From Gaiella sp. (GTDB lineage: Bacteria > Actinomycetota > Thermoleophilia > Gaiellales > Gaiellaceae): a DNA stretch of 64,000 nt. How positions within the stretch are numbered: position 1 is the first letter of the stretch; every line of letters begins with the position of its first letter. Positions 36,690-45,415 of the stretch are shown here, one piece after another. The notes below the pieces were generated by a model that was not told the origin of the DNA, did not search any database, and saw only the letters and a program-made list of their open reading frames with translations. Location of the stretch: contig JAOSJZ010000001.1 of assembly GCA_027493885.1 (NCBI GenBank), positions 2,846,622-2,910,621 on the forward strand, given 5' to 3'. Position numbers and translations under genes: made by a program.

Positions 36690-37679
36690 GGTCAAGTCTT
36701 CAAGCTCGCGTCCGTCGCTCGCGACGGCGGCGAGCTCTGGGCGTACCGCCACAGGACGGGCGGGCGAGACTCGAAGCGAGTCCAGCGCGGCGGCTTCGCT
36801 ACCGAGGCGGACGCGCGGGCAGCGCTGGAGCGAGCGTTGGAGAAGCATCGCCGTGGGCGCGGGGTCGGAAGACGGCTCACCCTGGACGCGTTCGTCGACG
36901 AGTACCTCGGCCAGCATGAGGTCTCGCCGGTAACCCTCGCGAAGCTGCGCTTCCTGCTCGACCGCTCGGTGCAGGCGTTCGGCGGCTACTACCTCGACGA
37001 GCTCGATCCGGTCGAGATCTCGGCGTGGCGGATGACCGTCTCCCCCGGCTACCGCTTCGAAGCGACCCAGGCGCTACGGCAGGTGCTCGCGCGTGCGGTG
37101 GTCTGGGGGATGATCGACGTCAACCCTGCCAAGCAGGGGGTCGAGAACCCGCAACGGCGGCGCACCGAGAAGCGCCCGTTCGAATCCTGGGAAGAGCTCG
37201 ACACTCTCGCCGAGCGGCTGGGGCCGCGCCTGGGGCCAATGGTGATCTTCGCCGCGGCTACCGGCATGCGCCCCGGGGAGTGGGTCGCGCTCGAGTGGCG
37301 GGACATCGACCGCGACGAGCGCGTCGCCTACGTGCGCCGTTCGTTCAGCAAGGGCAGGCTACGCTCCACCAAGACCGAGGCGAGCGTGCGTGCGGTGCCG
37401 CTGCAGACGCGGGCGCTCGAGGCGCCCGAGCGGCTGCCTTCAGGAGCGTCGGGGGAGTTGCTGTTTGTGGCGCCGCAGGGCGGCTACCTCGACCTGCACA
37501 GCTTCCGCAGCCGCGACTGGAAGCCCGCCCGGCACGCAGTGGGGATCGAGCCGTTCCGGCGGATCTACGATCTCCGCCATACCTTCGCGACCTTCGCTCT
37601 GCGTGCTGGCATCTCCACCTTCGACCTTTCCCGCTACATGGGCGCCAGCCTGACCATGATCGACCGCCACTACCTCTGA
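36690..37679 (+). CDS. tyrosine recombinase (integrase 1), truncated at both ends
   Basis: From GQVFKLASVARDGGELWAYR the frame carries an N-terminal arm-type SAM-like domain and a catalytic domain: AAATGMRPGEWVALEW (box I Arg), SKGRLRSTKTEA (Lys), YDLRHTFATFAL (box II) and MIDRHY with the nucleophile Tyr. It stops two residues after the Tyr, whereas integrase 2 continues for about 80 residues. At the 5' end it enters the integrase homology without a start codon; in integrase 2 the same point follows MVIQQ. TTG 36837 is the first possible start. It reads toward the att copy 17 bases downstream and has probably lost activity. Confidence 0.85.
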   Translation, partial: GQVFKLASVARDGGELWAYRHRTGGRDSKRVQRGGFATEADARAALERALEKHRRGRGVGRRLTLDAFVDEYLGQHEVSPVTLAKLRFLLDRSVQAFGGYYLDELDPVEISAWRMTVSPGYRFEATQALRQVLARAVVWGMIDVNPAKQGVENPQRRRTEKRPFESWEELDTLAERLGPRLGPMVIFAAATGMRPGEWVALEWRDIDRDERVAYVRRSFSKGRLRSTKTEASVRAVPLQTRALEAPERLPSGASGELLFVAPQGGYLDLHSFRSRDWKPARHAVGIEPFRRIYDLRHTFATFALRAGISTFDLSRYMGASLTMIDRHYL

Positions 37680-37696
37680 GCAGGAGATAAACGGAT

Positions 37697-37738
37697 GCCC
37701 TCTGACGGACTCGAACCGTCGACCCCCTCCTTACCATC
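37697..37738 (-). repeat. att copy of the tRNA-Thr 3' part (C)
   Basis: Bases 37697-37737 are identical to 47140-47180 of the intact tRNA-Thr (41 bp, acceptor through anticodon). Direct repeats of this length at a tRNA 3' end are the product of site-specific integration. C is the left end of the 9.4-kb element and the right end of the 4-kb element. Confidence 0.92.
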
Positions 37739-37880
37739 CTGGGGCAGACGCGGGAAGCGCGGGCCACGGCCGGGCCTCCGCGACCACGGAAGCGCCGCAA
37801 ACCGAAGGGATCTGACGCCGAGGAGTGACCCGCGCGGGGACGCCCGTGGACGCGCTGATGTTCGCACGAGGTTCGCACGC
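37739..37880 (+). repeat. element-end sequence next to att C
   Basis: No gene is visible. The stretch is similar to 28665-28820, and its last 21 bases (37858-37878) recur inverted at 43849-43869. It probably holds recombination or arm-type binding sites of the integrated element. Confidence 0.5.
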
Positions 37881-37949
37881 ATACCGCGACGCGGGGTCAC
37901 TCGCCCCGATTCGCCCGACTGCGACGCGGGCGAGCTCTTGGTCGTTGGA

Positions 37950-38255
37950 TCAGTTTGGGCCAGAGTCGCTGCGAGTCGGACCGAGTTTCGCGGCGTTGCG
38001 GATTCTCAACATGCTTCGCTCGCGCATCTCGCTGATGACGACGAACCAGAGGCAGACGCCGAACATGCCGGGGATGACGAGCGAGACGAGCCGGGGCTCG
38101 GCGTGGAGCGACTCGAGCAGTTCGTAGGTTTCCTTGGCGGCGATGCGGAGCGGGACTGCTCGAATTCCTCCTCTTGAAGCTCGAGGACGGCTGTCGTAGC
38201 GGGCCTGCGACGAGCAGCCAGCCGCCGAGGAACCCGAGCGTGTGGAACAGGTCGT
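37950..38255 (-). pseudogene. small membrane protein remnant
   Basis: Frame A encodes HDLFHTLGFLGGWLLVAGP; after a shift near 38195 frame B gives IAAKETYELLESLHAEPRLV, SLVIPGMFGVCLWFVVISEM and a basic tail to TGA at 37950. Two hydrophobic helices with a conserved-looking acidic loop suggest a former two-helix membrane protein of the neighbouring redox operon. No start codon is visible. Confidence 0.45.
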
Positions 38256-38261
38256 GCGTGT

Positions 38262-38954
38262 CTATTCCAGCGCCTCGCTGATGCGACGCAGCTCGCCGTT
38301 CCGCGGTGCCGCAGCGCTGTTCGAAGCGTGGTCGGTCAGGCCGATGAATCCGTCGGCGTGGATGCGGTCGGGCGCAGCGCCGAGTTCGCGCAGTGCCTGG
38401 CTTGTCTCAGTGACGAAGGTGGTGTTGCCGGCGACGACGTAGTGCGCCTCGCCCGCAGCAGGTACGACGGTGGTGAGGGCCGCTGCGAGGTCGTCGCGTC
38501 CGGCCGGGTAGAAGGCGGTATCGACCAGCGGTTCGAGTTCGTCGCGGAAGTAGGGGGCACCGACGTGGATGAGAGTTTGGTTGCGCCGAGATCGTGCGCG
38601 GATCAGGGCGCGGGCCGGGGTGATGCCGATGCCTTGAGCGACGTACACCACCGGTCCGCCGTCGTCGGCGGGAGCGATCCTGCCGAACGGCCCGAGCAGC
38701 CGGATGGTGTCGCCGGGGCGGAGCGAGGACAAGCCGCGCTTGATCCGGGATTCGGTGTGCAGTCGGGTGCCGAGTTGGATGAACTCGTCAGTCGGGGCTG
38801 AGGCGATGGTGAAGGGCCGGGCGCTTGCGCCGACGATCCAGAGCCCGAACTGGCCAGCCCGGTAGGGGAACGGTCGGCGCGGGCGGAACGACAGCAGGGA
38901 GGCGCCTGTGGAATCAGTGCGGGTACTGACGTGGGTGAGGGCTGCGAGCTTCAT
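38262..38954 (-). CDS. ferredoxin-NADP reductase-like flavoprotein
   Basis: The 230-residue FNR-fold protein opens with the FAD barrel (FPYRAGQFGLWIVGASARPF then TIASAP, the RxFTIxS FAD motif in the form RPFTIAS), RPGDTIRLLGPFGRIAPADD, and the NAD(P) domain start VVYVAQGIGITPARALIRAR. The C-terminus has the nucleotide motif VVAGNTTFV. There is no iron-sulfur domain. It probably passes electrons between NAD(P)H and a membrane partner encoded just upstream, whose gene overlaps its start by 41 bases. Confidence 0.85.
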   Translation of the reverse strand: MKLAALTHVSTRTDSTGASLLSFRPRRPFPYRAGQFGLWIVGASARPFTIASAPTDEFIQLGTRLHTESRIKRGLSSLRPGDTIRLLGPFGRIAPADDGGPVVYVAQGIGITPARALIRARSRRNQTLIHVGAPYFRDELEPLVDTAFYPAGRDDLAAALTTVVPAAGEAHYVVAGNTTFVTETSQALRELGAAPDRIHADGFIGLTDHASNSAAAPRNGELRRISEALE

Positions 38955-39228
38955 CGGGTGTCTCCTTCGGGTGGGTCCCGCTGAGGCGGGCGGTATTGTC
39001 GTCGTCGGGCCGCGGGGTCGCGAGAGTTCCTGCGATGCGCTTGCGAAGGCGCCGAATGCGCGGTGCCTGCCACATCGCAATCCCGGTCAGAACGAGGAGC
39101 GGGAGGGCGACGACGCGGACGAAGTCGTGGAAGTGGCCGAGGTTGGGTCCGTAGATGGTCGCTACGAGCATGAGTCCCGTCGCGAGGTGGACGGCGCGCT
39201 GAAGCTTCCGTTGCTGGGCGGCGGTCAT
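38914..39228 (-). CDS. small membrane protein paired with the flavoprotein
   Basis: A 104-residue protein: QRAVHLATGLMLVATIYGPN, FHDFVRVVALPLLVLTGIAM, then a basic region and a Pro/His-rich tail that overlaps the start of the reductase gene. The helices carry His residues (VHLATGL, GHFHDF) that could bind heme, as in small ferric-reductase-like membrane subunits. The family is not certain. The start overlaps the stop of a short ABM remnant (ATGA). Confidence 0.6.
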   Translation of the reverse strand: MTAAQQRKLQRAVHLATGLMLVATIYGPNLGHFHDFVRVVALPLLVLTGIAMWQAPRIRRLRKRIAGTLATPRPDDDNTARLSGTHPKETPDEARSPHPRQYPH

Positions 39229-39323
39229 CGCTCGTCCGTGCGTACGGCTTCGTAGAGGAATGCCTCGTCGTCTGCTTCGGGGACCTCGAAGGCATTGATC
39301 AGGACGACGGGTTCAGCGGTCAT
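39225..39323 (-). pseudogene. internally deleted ABM monooxygenase, 32 residues left
   Basis: ATG 39323 begins MTAEPVVLINAFEVPEADDE and AFL, the first strand of an antibiotic-biosynthesis-monooxygenase domain, then goes straight to LYEAVRTDER, which resembles the normal C-terminal end of the family, and TGA. The middle 60-70 residues are missing in frame. It still overlaps its neighbours by 4 and 11 bases, so translational coupling of the operon is preserved. Confidence 0.6.
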
Positions 39324-39816
39324 GGGTGTCTCCTTCGTGTGTGTGATTGGCTGGCGATCGGGGCTCGAGCCTGCTGGCGAGCTCGCGGATCACGCGCGCG
39401 GTCGTCTCGAGCTCGGCGCGGGTCAGCCCGGCTGCGAGCTCGTTGACCCAGGCGGCCTGCTTCGCGTCGACCGCCCGGTAGCTCGCCTCGCCGAGCTCGC
39501 TCAGGCGGACGAGCTGGGAGCGCCGGTGATCGGCGTTCTCGAGGAGCTCGACCAGCCCGTCTGCGAGCAGGCGGTTGACGGTCGTGTGCACGCTCTGACG
39601 CGTCAGGCCCATCCGGCGCGCGATCTGCGGCACCGTGAGCGGCTGCTGCGCCTGGGCGATCGCCCCGAGCACCTGCCAGCGCGCCGATGTGAGCCCGAAC
39701 TCGGCGGCGAGCACGTCCCCGGCGGCAAGCAGCGCGCCGTTGACGCGGAACGTCGCCAGGATGACCTCGGTCGCCTGCTCGCCTTTCGGGCTACGGGTCT
39801 CGACTGCTTTGGCCAT
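39313..39816 (-). CDS. MarR-family transcriptional regulator
   Basis: The 167-residue winged-helix regulator has LTSARWQVLGAIAQAQQPLT, VPQIARRMGLTRQSVHTTVN and RLLADGLVELLENADHRRSQ, which includes the DxR wing. ATG 39816 lies six bases after TATACT on the minus strand, so the transcript is probably leaderless. An inverted repeat overlaps this promoter, consistent with autoregulation of the operon MarR - ABM remnant - membrane protein - flavoprotein. Confidence 0.88.
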   Translation of the reverse strand: MAKAVETRSPKGEQATEVILATFRVNGALLAAGDVLAAEFGLTSARWQVLGAIAQAQQPLTVPQIARRMGLTRQSVHTTVNRLLADGLVELLENADHRRSQLVRLSELGEASYRAVDAKQAAWVNELAAGLTRAELETTARVIRELASRLEPRSPANHTHEGDTHDR

Positions 39817-39818
39817 GA

Positions 39819-39854
39819 TGTCAGTATATTGACACATTGTCAGATAGTTGTCAA
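39819..39854 (-). promoter_or_regulatory. MarR promoter with overlapping inverted repeats
   Basis: On the minus strand TTGACA (39854-39849) and TATACT (39828-39823) are 20 bases apart. TGTCA (39819-39823) and TGACA (39830-39834) form an inverted repeat over the -10 box, and TTGACA/TGTCAA (39829-39834, 39849-39854) form a second. Both are candidate MarR sites. Confidence 0.6.
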
Positions 39855-39942
39855 ATTGCTGGCGACAGCTGCCGTTTTCGGGAGGAGCCAGACGAGGGCA
39901 CAGCAGGCGGCTGAGACCGCGGCGACGCTACCTCGGCGCGCT

Positions 39943-40617
39943 CTAGTCGATGCTGTCGCCGGGGCGGACGAGGCCGGTCTGGTAGGCGAGCACGACGAGT
40001 TGCGCGCGGTCGCGGGCGTCGAGCTTCATCATCGCTCGGTTGATGTGTGTCTTGACGGTGAGCGGTGAGAGGAACAGTCGCTCGGCGATCTGGTCGTTCG
40101 AGAGACCGTGTGCGGCGAGTGTCATCATCTCGCGCTCGCGGGTGGTTAGGTCATCGAGCATGCTGCCCGGGATCGGGGGCGTGGCGCCAGCTGTTGCGAA
40201 CTCAGCTAAGAGCGCCTGGGTTGCTCTCGGCGAGAGGAGGGCATCCCCGCCGGCGACGGCGCGGATCGCGTCGAGCAACTCGGCGGGCTCGATGCTCTTG
40301 CTGAGGAAGCCGCTCGCTCCGGCGCGGACCGCGTCGATGACATAGGCGTCGATCTCGAAGGTGGTGAGTACCACAACCTTCACGCCCGCCAGGTCGTCGT
40401 CGCCGGTGATCTCCCGCGTCGCCGCGATGCCGTCCATCCCGGGCATGCGGATGTCCATGAGCACGACGTCGGCGCGCGTCGAGCGGGCGAGGCGGACGGC
40501 GTCGTCGCCGGTGCCGGCCTCGCCCACCACTTCGAGGTCCTGGGCGGAGTCGATCAGCACGCGAAAGCCGGAGCGGATGAGCGCCTGGTCGTCGGCGAGC
40601 ACCACCCGGATGGTCAT
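39943..40617 (-). CDS. NarL/LuxR-family response regulator
   Basis: The 224-residue regulator has a receiver domain with the acidic pair in VVLADDQALIRSG, the phospho-acceptor Asp in ADVVLMDIRMPGMDG and the Lys in GFLSKSIEPAELLD. A C-terminal LuxR HTH follows: LTTREREMMTLAAHGLSNDQ, IAERLFLSPLTVKTHINRAM. It is the partner of the histidine kinase encoded just upstream (4-base overlap), and the pair probably controls the adjacent ABC exporter. The kinase carries a nonsense codon. Confidence 0.93.
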   Translation of the reverse strand: MTIRVVLADDQALIRSGFRVLIDSAQDLEVVGEAGTGDDAVRLARSTRADVVLMDIRMPGMDGIAATREITGDDDLAGVKVVVLTTFEIDAYVIDAVRAGASGFLSKSIEPAELLDAIRAVAGGDALLSPRATQALLAEFATAGATPPIPGSMLDDLTTREREMMTLAAHGLSNDQIAERLFLSPLTVKTHINRAMMKLDARDRAQLVVLAYQTGLVRPGDSID

Positions 40618-41816
40618 TGCCGCTCCTCGGCGTTCGGGAAGTGGGCGCGGACGGCGAACCGGTTTTCGCCGTCGGGACCGACGTGCAGCGAGCCGCCGGC
40701 GGCCAGCACGCGCTCTCGCATGCCCAACAGCCCGAAGCCACCGGCCTCGCCGGCGGCGTCAGATCGTGGTGTGACATCCGCGACCGGGGGCATGCCGACC
40801 GGGTTGATCATCTCGACGTCCACACCGTCGGCGGCGTGGCTAATACGGAGCCGCACGTGCCCGTCGCCATACTTGTGGGCGTTGGTGAGCCCTTCCTGCA
40901 CGGTGCGGTAGAGCGCGAGCTATGTGGTGTCGGCGAGCGGGCGCGGTGCGCCGCTCGTCTCGTACTCGACCGCGAGGCCGGCGTCTCGATAGGAGTCGAT
41001 CAGAGCGGTCAGCTCGGTCAGCATCGGCGCGGGCTCTACCGAGGCGTCCCTCTCGCCTGCGGAGCGAAGCAGGTTGAGGATGCTCCCCAGGTTGTCGAGC
41101 GCGGCCTGCGCCGACGATCGCACTACACGGAGCGCGGCGGCGGCATCGTCGGGCTGAGTGCGCAGCAGGTGCTCGGCGACGCCGGCCTGCACGTTGACGA
41201 CTGCCATGCGGTGGGCGACCACGTCGTGGAGCTCGCGGGCAATGTGCAATCGCTCCTCGGCCACGCGGCGGCGGGCTTCCTCTTCGCGAGTTTCCTCGGC
41301 TCGGCGTGCGCGCTCTTCCGCGGCCGCGATTGCCTCGCGCCGGGTCCGGATCAGATCGCCGGCCGCGACCGCGAGCGCCGGCCAGGCCACGGCTGCGAGC
41401 AGCGGGCCGAACGGTTCGTCCGGTGCGTGGATGCCGATGATCGCGAGCAGGCCGGCGAGGCCCGCGAGGCCGGCGTAGACGCCGGTGCGCCGGTCGTACT
41501 CGACGGCCACCGTGAAGACGAGAAGCACGACCACGGGGATCAACGCGTTCGGGCATTCCGTCACCGCGACCGAAACGATCAACGCGCCGATCCCCGCCGC
41601 GAGGACGGCGATCGGGGCGTAGCGCCGGAGAAGGACGAGCGTCGCGCTCACCACGATGACGGCGATCTCGAAGGCGCTGAAGCTGCCGCCCTCGGAGAGC
41701 GCTCCGACGATCGTGACTGGCACGCACAGGACGGCCAACACCACGTCGAGCGGCTTGGGCCGCCGCCGGGTGGCGGCGGTCCGCCCGCTTACCCCGCGCG
41801 GGGCATCCGTCTCCAC
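40614..41816 (-). pseudogene. NarL-type sensor histidine kinase with internal amber codon
   Basis: The 400-codon frame starts at ATG 41816. It has four to five N-terminal helices, the HisKA_3 dimerisation motif RLHIARELHDVVAHRMAVVN with the phospho-His, and the HATPase part QEGLTNAHKYGDGHVRLRIS and FGLLGMRERV. A TAG at 40922-40920 (minus) interrupts it between PLADTT and LALYRTVQEG, where relatives have Glu, so a single GAG to TAG change is likely. The N-terminal 298 residues would lack ATP binding. An in-frame GTG near 40901 could start a free ATPase domain. Confidence 0.88.
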
Positions 41817-41823
41817 GTCTGCC

Positions 41824-42672
41824 TCATGCGTCCCGACGGCGCAGGCTCACGCCGGCGATGGCGAGCAAGCCGACCACCCAGGCCACCAAGACGGCGAAGC
41901 CCAGCCACGGTGAGAGAAGGGTGTCGGGTGACGTGACGCTCATCATCGCGTCGCCGGCCCTGCTCGGCAGGATCTTGGTGAGCGTGTCACCGAGCGAGCC
42001 CGGCAGTAGACCCACCAGCACCGGAGCCAGCATCAGCAATCCCAGCAGGACGCCGATCGCCGCAGCGGTGCTGCGCAGGAGGAAGCCGACGGCGATGCCG
42101 ATCAGGGCAACGCAGGCGCCGTAGAAGCCGGCGGCCAGCACGGCTCGCAGCACGCCGGGGTCGCCGATCGAGTAGCTGGCGAGGTCGCCGCTGTAGACCG
42201 CGTTGCCGGCGAAGAAGGCGCCGAAGGCGCCGATCGTCACGGCGAGCCAGGTCGCGCCGCCGAACACGATCGCCTTGGCCCGCAGCACGTACCTCCGGCG
42301 CCCGACCGCTCCGAACATGGTGCGGATGAGCCCGCTCGCGTACTCGCTGCCCACGAACAGAGCGGCAAGCACGCCAATGATCAGCTGGCTGAGGGTCATG
42401 CCCCCGAAGACGAGCGACAGCGAGTCGGTCGCGGCGTCGGTACCGGGAGGCCCCTGCTCCGCACCACCCAGGGCGGAGAAGAGCACGCCGAGCAGCACCA
42501 GCATGAGGGCGGCCGCCGCGATGCCGACGACGTTGGAGCGGACCGACCGCAGCTTGATCCACTCAGCCTTGGTAACCGACCATTGGGTGACGCGGCGACC
42601 GAGTCGCTGGCGTTCGATGGGCGCGCTGGCGTTGGTGGTGTCGATGATGTTCGAGGCGGTGATCGTGTTCAT
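41824..42672 (-). CDS. ABC-2 type transporter permease
   Basis: A 282-residue permease with six helices: AEWIKLRSVRSNVVGIAAAA at the start (the typical ABC-2 lead-in), SLVFGGMTLSQLIIGVLAAL, GSEYASGLIRTMFGAVGRRR, AVLAAGFYGACVALIGIAVG and a last pair ending in SLRRRDA. Together with the ATPase encoded one base upstream it forms an exporter, often of antibiotics or lipids. ATG 42672 precedes the permease block; an open frame continues upstream only as a shadow of the ATPase gene. Confidence 0.9.
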   Translation of the reverse strand: MNTITASNIIDTTNASAPIERQRLGRRVTQWSVTKAEWIKLRSVRSNVVGIAAAALMLVLLGVLFSALGGAEQGPPGTDAATDSLSLVFGGMTLSQLIIGVLAALFVGSEYASGLIRTMFGAVGRRRYVLRAKAIVFGGATWLAVTIGAFGAFFAGNAVYSGDLASYSIGDPGVLRAVLAAGFYGACVALIGIAVGFLLRSTAAAIGVLLGLLMLAPVLVGLLPGSLGDTLTKILPSRAGDAMMSVTSPDTLLSPWLGFAVLVAWVVGLLAIAGVSLRRRDA

Positions 42673-42673
42673 G

Positions 42674-43618
42674 TCAGGCAGCCTGTCTGGTCGTGGCTGA
42701 CGAGTGCGCGCCGTGCGCGTGGTACTGCACGGCGTCCTGCGTGAGGCCCATGAAGATCCCTTCGAGCGATTCGTGTTGTGGCGTGAGCTCGTGGAGCTCG
42801 ATGCCGTCCTCCAGCAAACGCCGGCCGATGACGTCGCTCTCCATCCCCGTGACGTAGAAGACGTCGGGACGCCCGCCATCGCCCGTCACCTGCACGCCAT
42901 CGGCGGCGAGCACCTGCCGGAGCCGGTCGCCGTGCGGAGTGCGAACGAGCACCTGCCGCTGCGGACCCATAGCGGCGAGCTCGGCGGCGGACACGTCGGC
43001 GATCAGCCGGCCCCGCCCGATGATGATGAAGTGCTCCGCCGTGAGGGCCATCTCGCTCATCAGGTGCGATGAGACGAACACGGTGCGGCCCTCGGCGGCC
43101 AGCTCCTTCAGCAGGTTGCGGATCCAGAGGATCCCTTCGGGATCGAGTCCGTTGACGGGCTCGTCGAGCATGACGGTCTCGGGATCGCCGAGCAGTGCGG
43201 AGGCGATCCCGAGCCGCTGGCCCATTCCCAGCGAGAAGGCGCCTGCAGCCCCGTTGGCGACCTCGTCCAGGCCGACCATGCCCAGAACCTCGTCGACCCG
43301 CCGGTCGGGGATTCCGGTGGTGGCGGCAAGCGCACGGAGATGGTTGCGGGCCGAGCGCTGCGGGTGTACAGCCTTGGCCTCGAGGAGGGCGCCGAGCTCG
43401 GTGAGCGGAGCGGCGTGCTCCGCGAGCTGGCGGCCGTTGACAGTGGCGTAACCCTCGCTCGGATTGTCGAGGCCGAGGATCACGCGCATCGTGGTCGACT
43501 TCCCGGCGCCGTTCGGCCCGAGGAACCCTGTGACGATCCCCGGGCGGACGGTGAAGCTGAGGTCGTCGACCGCGACCGTCTCGCCGTAACGCTTGGTGAG
43601 TGAGGTGACTTCGATCAT
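42674..43618 (-). CDS. ABC transporter ATP-binding protein (ABC-2 exporter type)
   Basis: The 314-residue ATPase has Walker A GPNGAGKSTTMR, the signature FSLGMGQRLGIASALLGDPE, Walker B VMLDEPVNGLDPEG and the switch His in VSSHLMSEM. A C-terminal extension with PHGDRLRQVLAADGVQVTGD is typical of the bacitracin/daunorubicin-like class. Start ATG 43618. It is the first gene of the set ATPase - permease - kinase - regulator, the common organisation for antibiotic-sensing detoxification modules. Confidence 0.93.
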   Translation of the reverse strand: MIEVTSLTKRYGETVAVDDLSFTVRPGIVTGFLGPNGAGKSTTMRVILGLDNPSEGYATVNGRQLAEHAAPLTELGALLEAKAVHPQRSARNHLRALAATTGIPDRRVDEVLGMVGLDEVANGAAGAFSLGMGQRLGIASALLGDPETVMLDEPVNGLDPEGILWIRNLLKELAAEGRTVFVSSHLMSEMALTAEHFIIIGRGRLIADVSAAELAAMGPQRQVLVRTPHGDRLRQVLAADGVQVTGDGGRPDVFYVTGMESDVIGRRLLEDGIELHELTPQHESLEGIFMGLTQDAVQYHAHGAHSSATTRQAA

Positions 43619-44107
43619 GGCTCCACGATGACCAACCGAGCTGCCCGGCGCATCGTCCCGCCGCAGTCTCGTGGCTACTCCGAGCGCAGTAATCGCAGCG
43701 TGCTCCGACGCGAACCGGACGGAAGCCCCCGACCGCGCCGCCGACAAAGCCTCGGTAGGAAGCGATCGTCGCAGCGCCGACCACCTCTCCCGCAGAGAAC
43801 GGGTCAAGGGTCGTTCTGATCCGCTTGGTCAAGGCGCATGCGACCTGTCCGTGCGAACCTCGTGCGAACATTCAGAGTGAGCCCGCGAGTGCCCGCGCGT
43901 GACAGGCGTTTGCTACACCGACAAACCGCTCTGCTCCATAAATGCTCCATCTGCTGTCGTCCATGAAGGCAACTCGCGGGCGGGCGGGCCGGCGGGCGCA
44001 GGCGCCCTCGACCACCTCGCTGTTAGAGAGGTGGTCAACGTGAGGGGGCGTCTCATGCCGCACTCGATGTCGTGAGTCCGCGACCTCGTGATCGGTCAGC
44101 CGACTCC
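43619..44107. other. non-coding stretch with inverted copy of the element-end repeat
   Basis: No protein-like frame is visible on either strand. Bases 43849-43869 are the reverse complement of 37858-37878 (TGTTCGCACGAGGTTCGCAC core), so the 6-kb segment between them is flanked by inverted copies. Confidence 0.5.
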
Positions 44108-45415
44108 TCACGAGGCACTTGACGAGGTCAGCTCGCCTGAGACTTCGAGCAGAGCAATACAACGGCTGACGCGTTCCGAGACGAGGTCAACTAGGCGGCT
44201 AGGGAGATCCCGCCCCAGCGCTGTCACCTCGCGGGTAGTGGCGGCATCTGCAAACGCGTCCGGCGCGCGAGCTGCGAGCTCGGCCACTCGAGCGGTCAAC
44301 CGGTCAGCGTCGACGCCGATTTCGACGGCCGTTCGGGGCCACGGATTGCGATAGGTGAACACGTCGTAGTGGCCGCCAAGTTTCATGGCAAGCCTCAGCT
44401 TCTTCTCGTGTGCCCCGTACGGAAGAGCGGACGCTATGTCGTAGAGCGGGGCCAGGCGGACGTCGTTGCCGGCGAGGAGTAGCGAGTAGTTCTTGGAGTG
44501 AGCATCGGTTCCCGCGATCAGCCAGTTCCAGGCGAGAGCGTCGACGAATCGCCAGACGGCATCATCGGCGGCCCGGCTCGGCATCGCTGTACGTAGCAGT
44601 TCAGCGATCTGCGTCGGCGTGGGCCCACCCTCGTTCTGGTACTTCTGGCTCGGAGGGAAGCCAAGCGCCTGGCAGAGATCCTCTTGGTGCACCCGCGCGA
44701 GACGCTCCCCGATCTGCACGCGGTCGTAACGGTCGATCACGATCGCAGACTCCTCGCCGAAACGCCTCACTTGAGTTGGAGCAACGATGAGGCCGGCTCG
44801 TCTTGCGGCGTCGAGACAGAGGTGCTCGTTGAGGTCGTGATCGTCGAGACCCGCGACTGCGGGTTTGAGGATGTGGCTTGTGGGCGTCGCACCTGACGGA
44901 ATGCCCCAGCGACCGTCCTGGAGAAGTAATGCGGTCTTTGCCTGAGCTCCGGCCAGACTGAACTGGCCTGTGAATGACGTTCCAAGCCAGGCGGTGGAAT
45001 CAGCGTTCAGCTCCCTCAGTCGCTCTCCGACGTCATCCTCGCTCAGCCATGTCACGTCGCCTTTGAGCTGAAGAAGCCGCTCGGCGTCGTCGGGTGCAAC
45101 GAATTGGACGGCGCCAGCGCAATCCTCACCAACTGCCGTTGCTAGGAGTGAGAACGGTGATGACGCCGAAGCGTGGAACTGGCGTGCCCAGCGTGCGAGC
45201 ACGGCGTCGTTGTCGGGGAGCAGCCCCCAGAGCCAGGGGGTCGCTGTCCGATCGCCGTGAGAGCGAACCTGCTTGGGCATCGAGAGCGACAACGGAGTCG
45301 CATCACCTCGCGTTCGAAAGCCGTCGTCGTATTCGAAGCGGAGCCGCCCTCCGCGCAAGCGGGTCAGCGTTCCGGCCACGCTGCCTTCAAGCAGCACTGC
45401 AAGCGAGTCACTCAT
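44108..45415 (-). CDS. hipA: HipA-family serine/threonine kinase toxin
   Basis: The 435-residue kinase has an N-terminal HipA domain (TPLSLSMPKQVRSHGDRTAT, PWLWGLLPDN), FSLAGAQAKTALLLQDGRWG (substrate/ATP region), HILKPAVAGLDDHDLNEHLC, RVHQEDLCQALGF, the catalytic loop WLIAGTDAHSKNYSLL (Asp, Asn) and the metal Asp in LAPLYDIASALPY. Active-site residues appear complete. HipA phosphorylates glutamyl-tRNA synthetase in E. coli and causes dormancy. ATG 45415 overlaps the end of the antitoxin gene by 8 bases. Confidence 0.93.
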   Translation of the reverse strand: MSDSLAVLLEGSVAGTLTRLRGGRLRFEYDDGFRTRGDATPLSLSMPKQVRSHGDRTATPWLWGLLPDNDAVLARWARQFHASASSPFSLLATAVGEDCAGAVQFVAPDDAERLLQLKGDVTWLSEDDVGERLRELNADSTAWLGTSFTGQFSLAGAQAKTALLLQDGRWGIPSGATPTSHILKPAVAGLDDHDLNEHLCLDAARRAGLIVAPTQVRRFGEESAIVIDRYDRVQIGERLARVHQEDLCQALGFPPSQKYQNEGGPTPTQIAELLRTAMPSRAADDAVWRFVDALAWNWLIAGTDAHSKNYSLLLAGNDVRLAPLYDIASALPYGAHEKKLRLAMKLGGHYDVFTYRNPWPRTAVEIGVDADRLTARVAELAARAPDAFADAATTREVTALGRDLPSRLVDLVSERVSRCIALLEVSGELTSSSAS

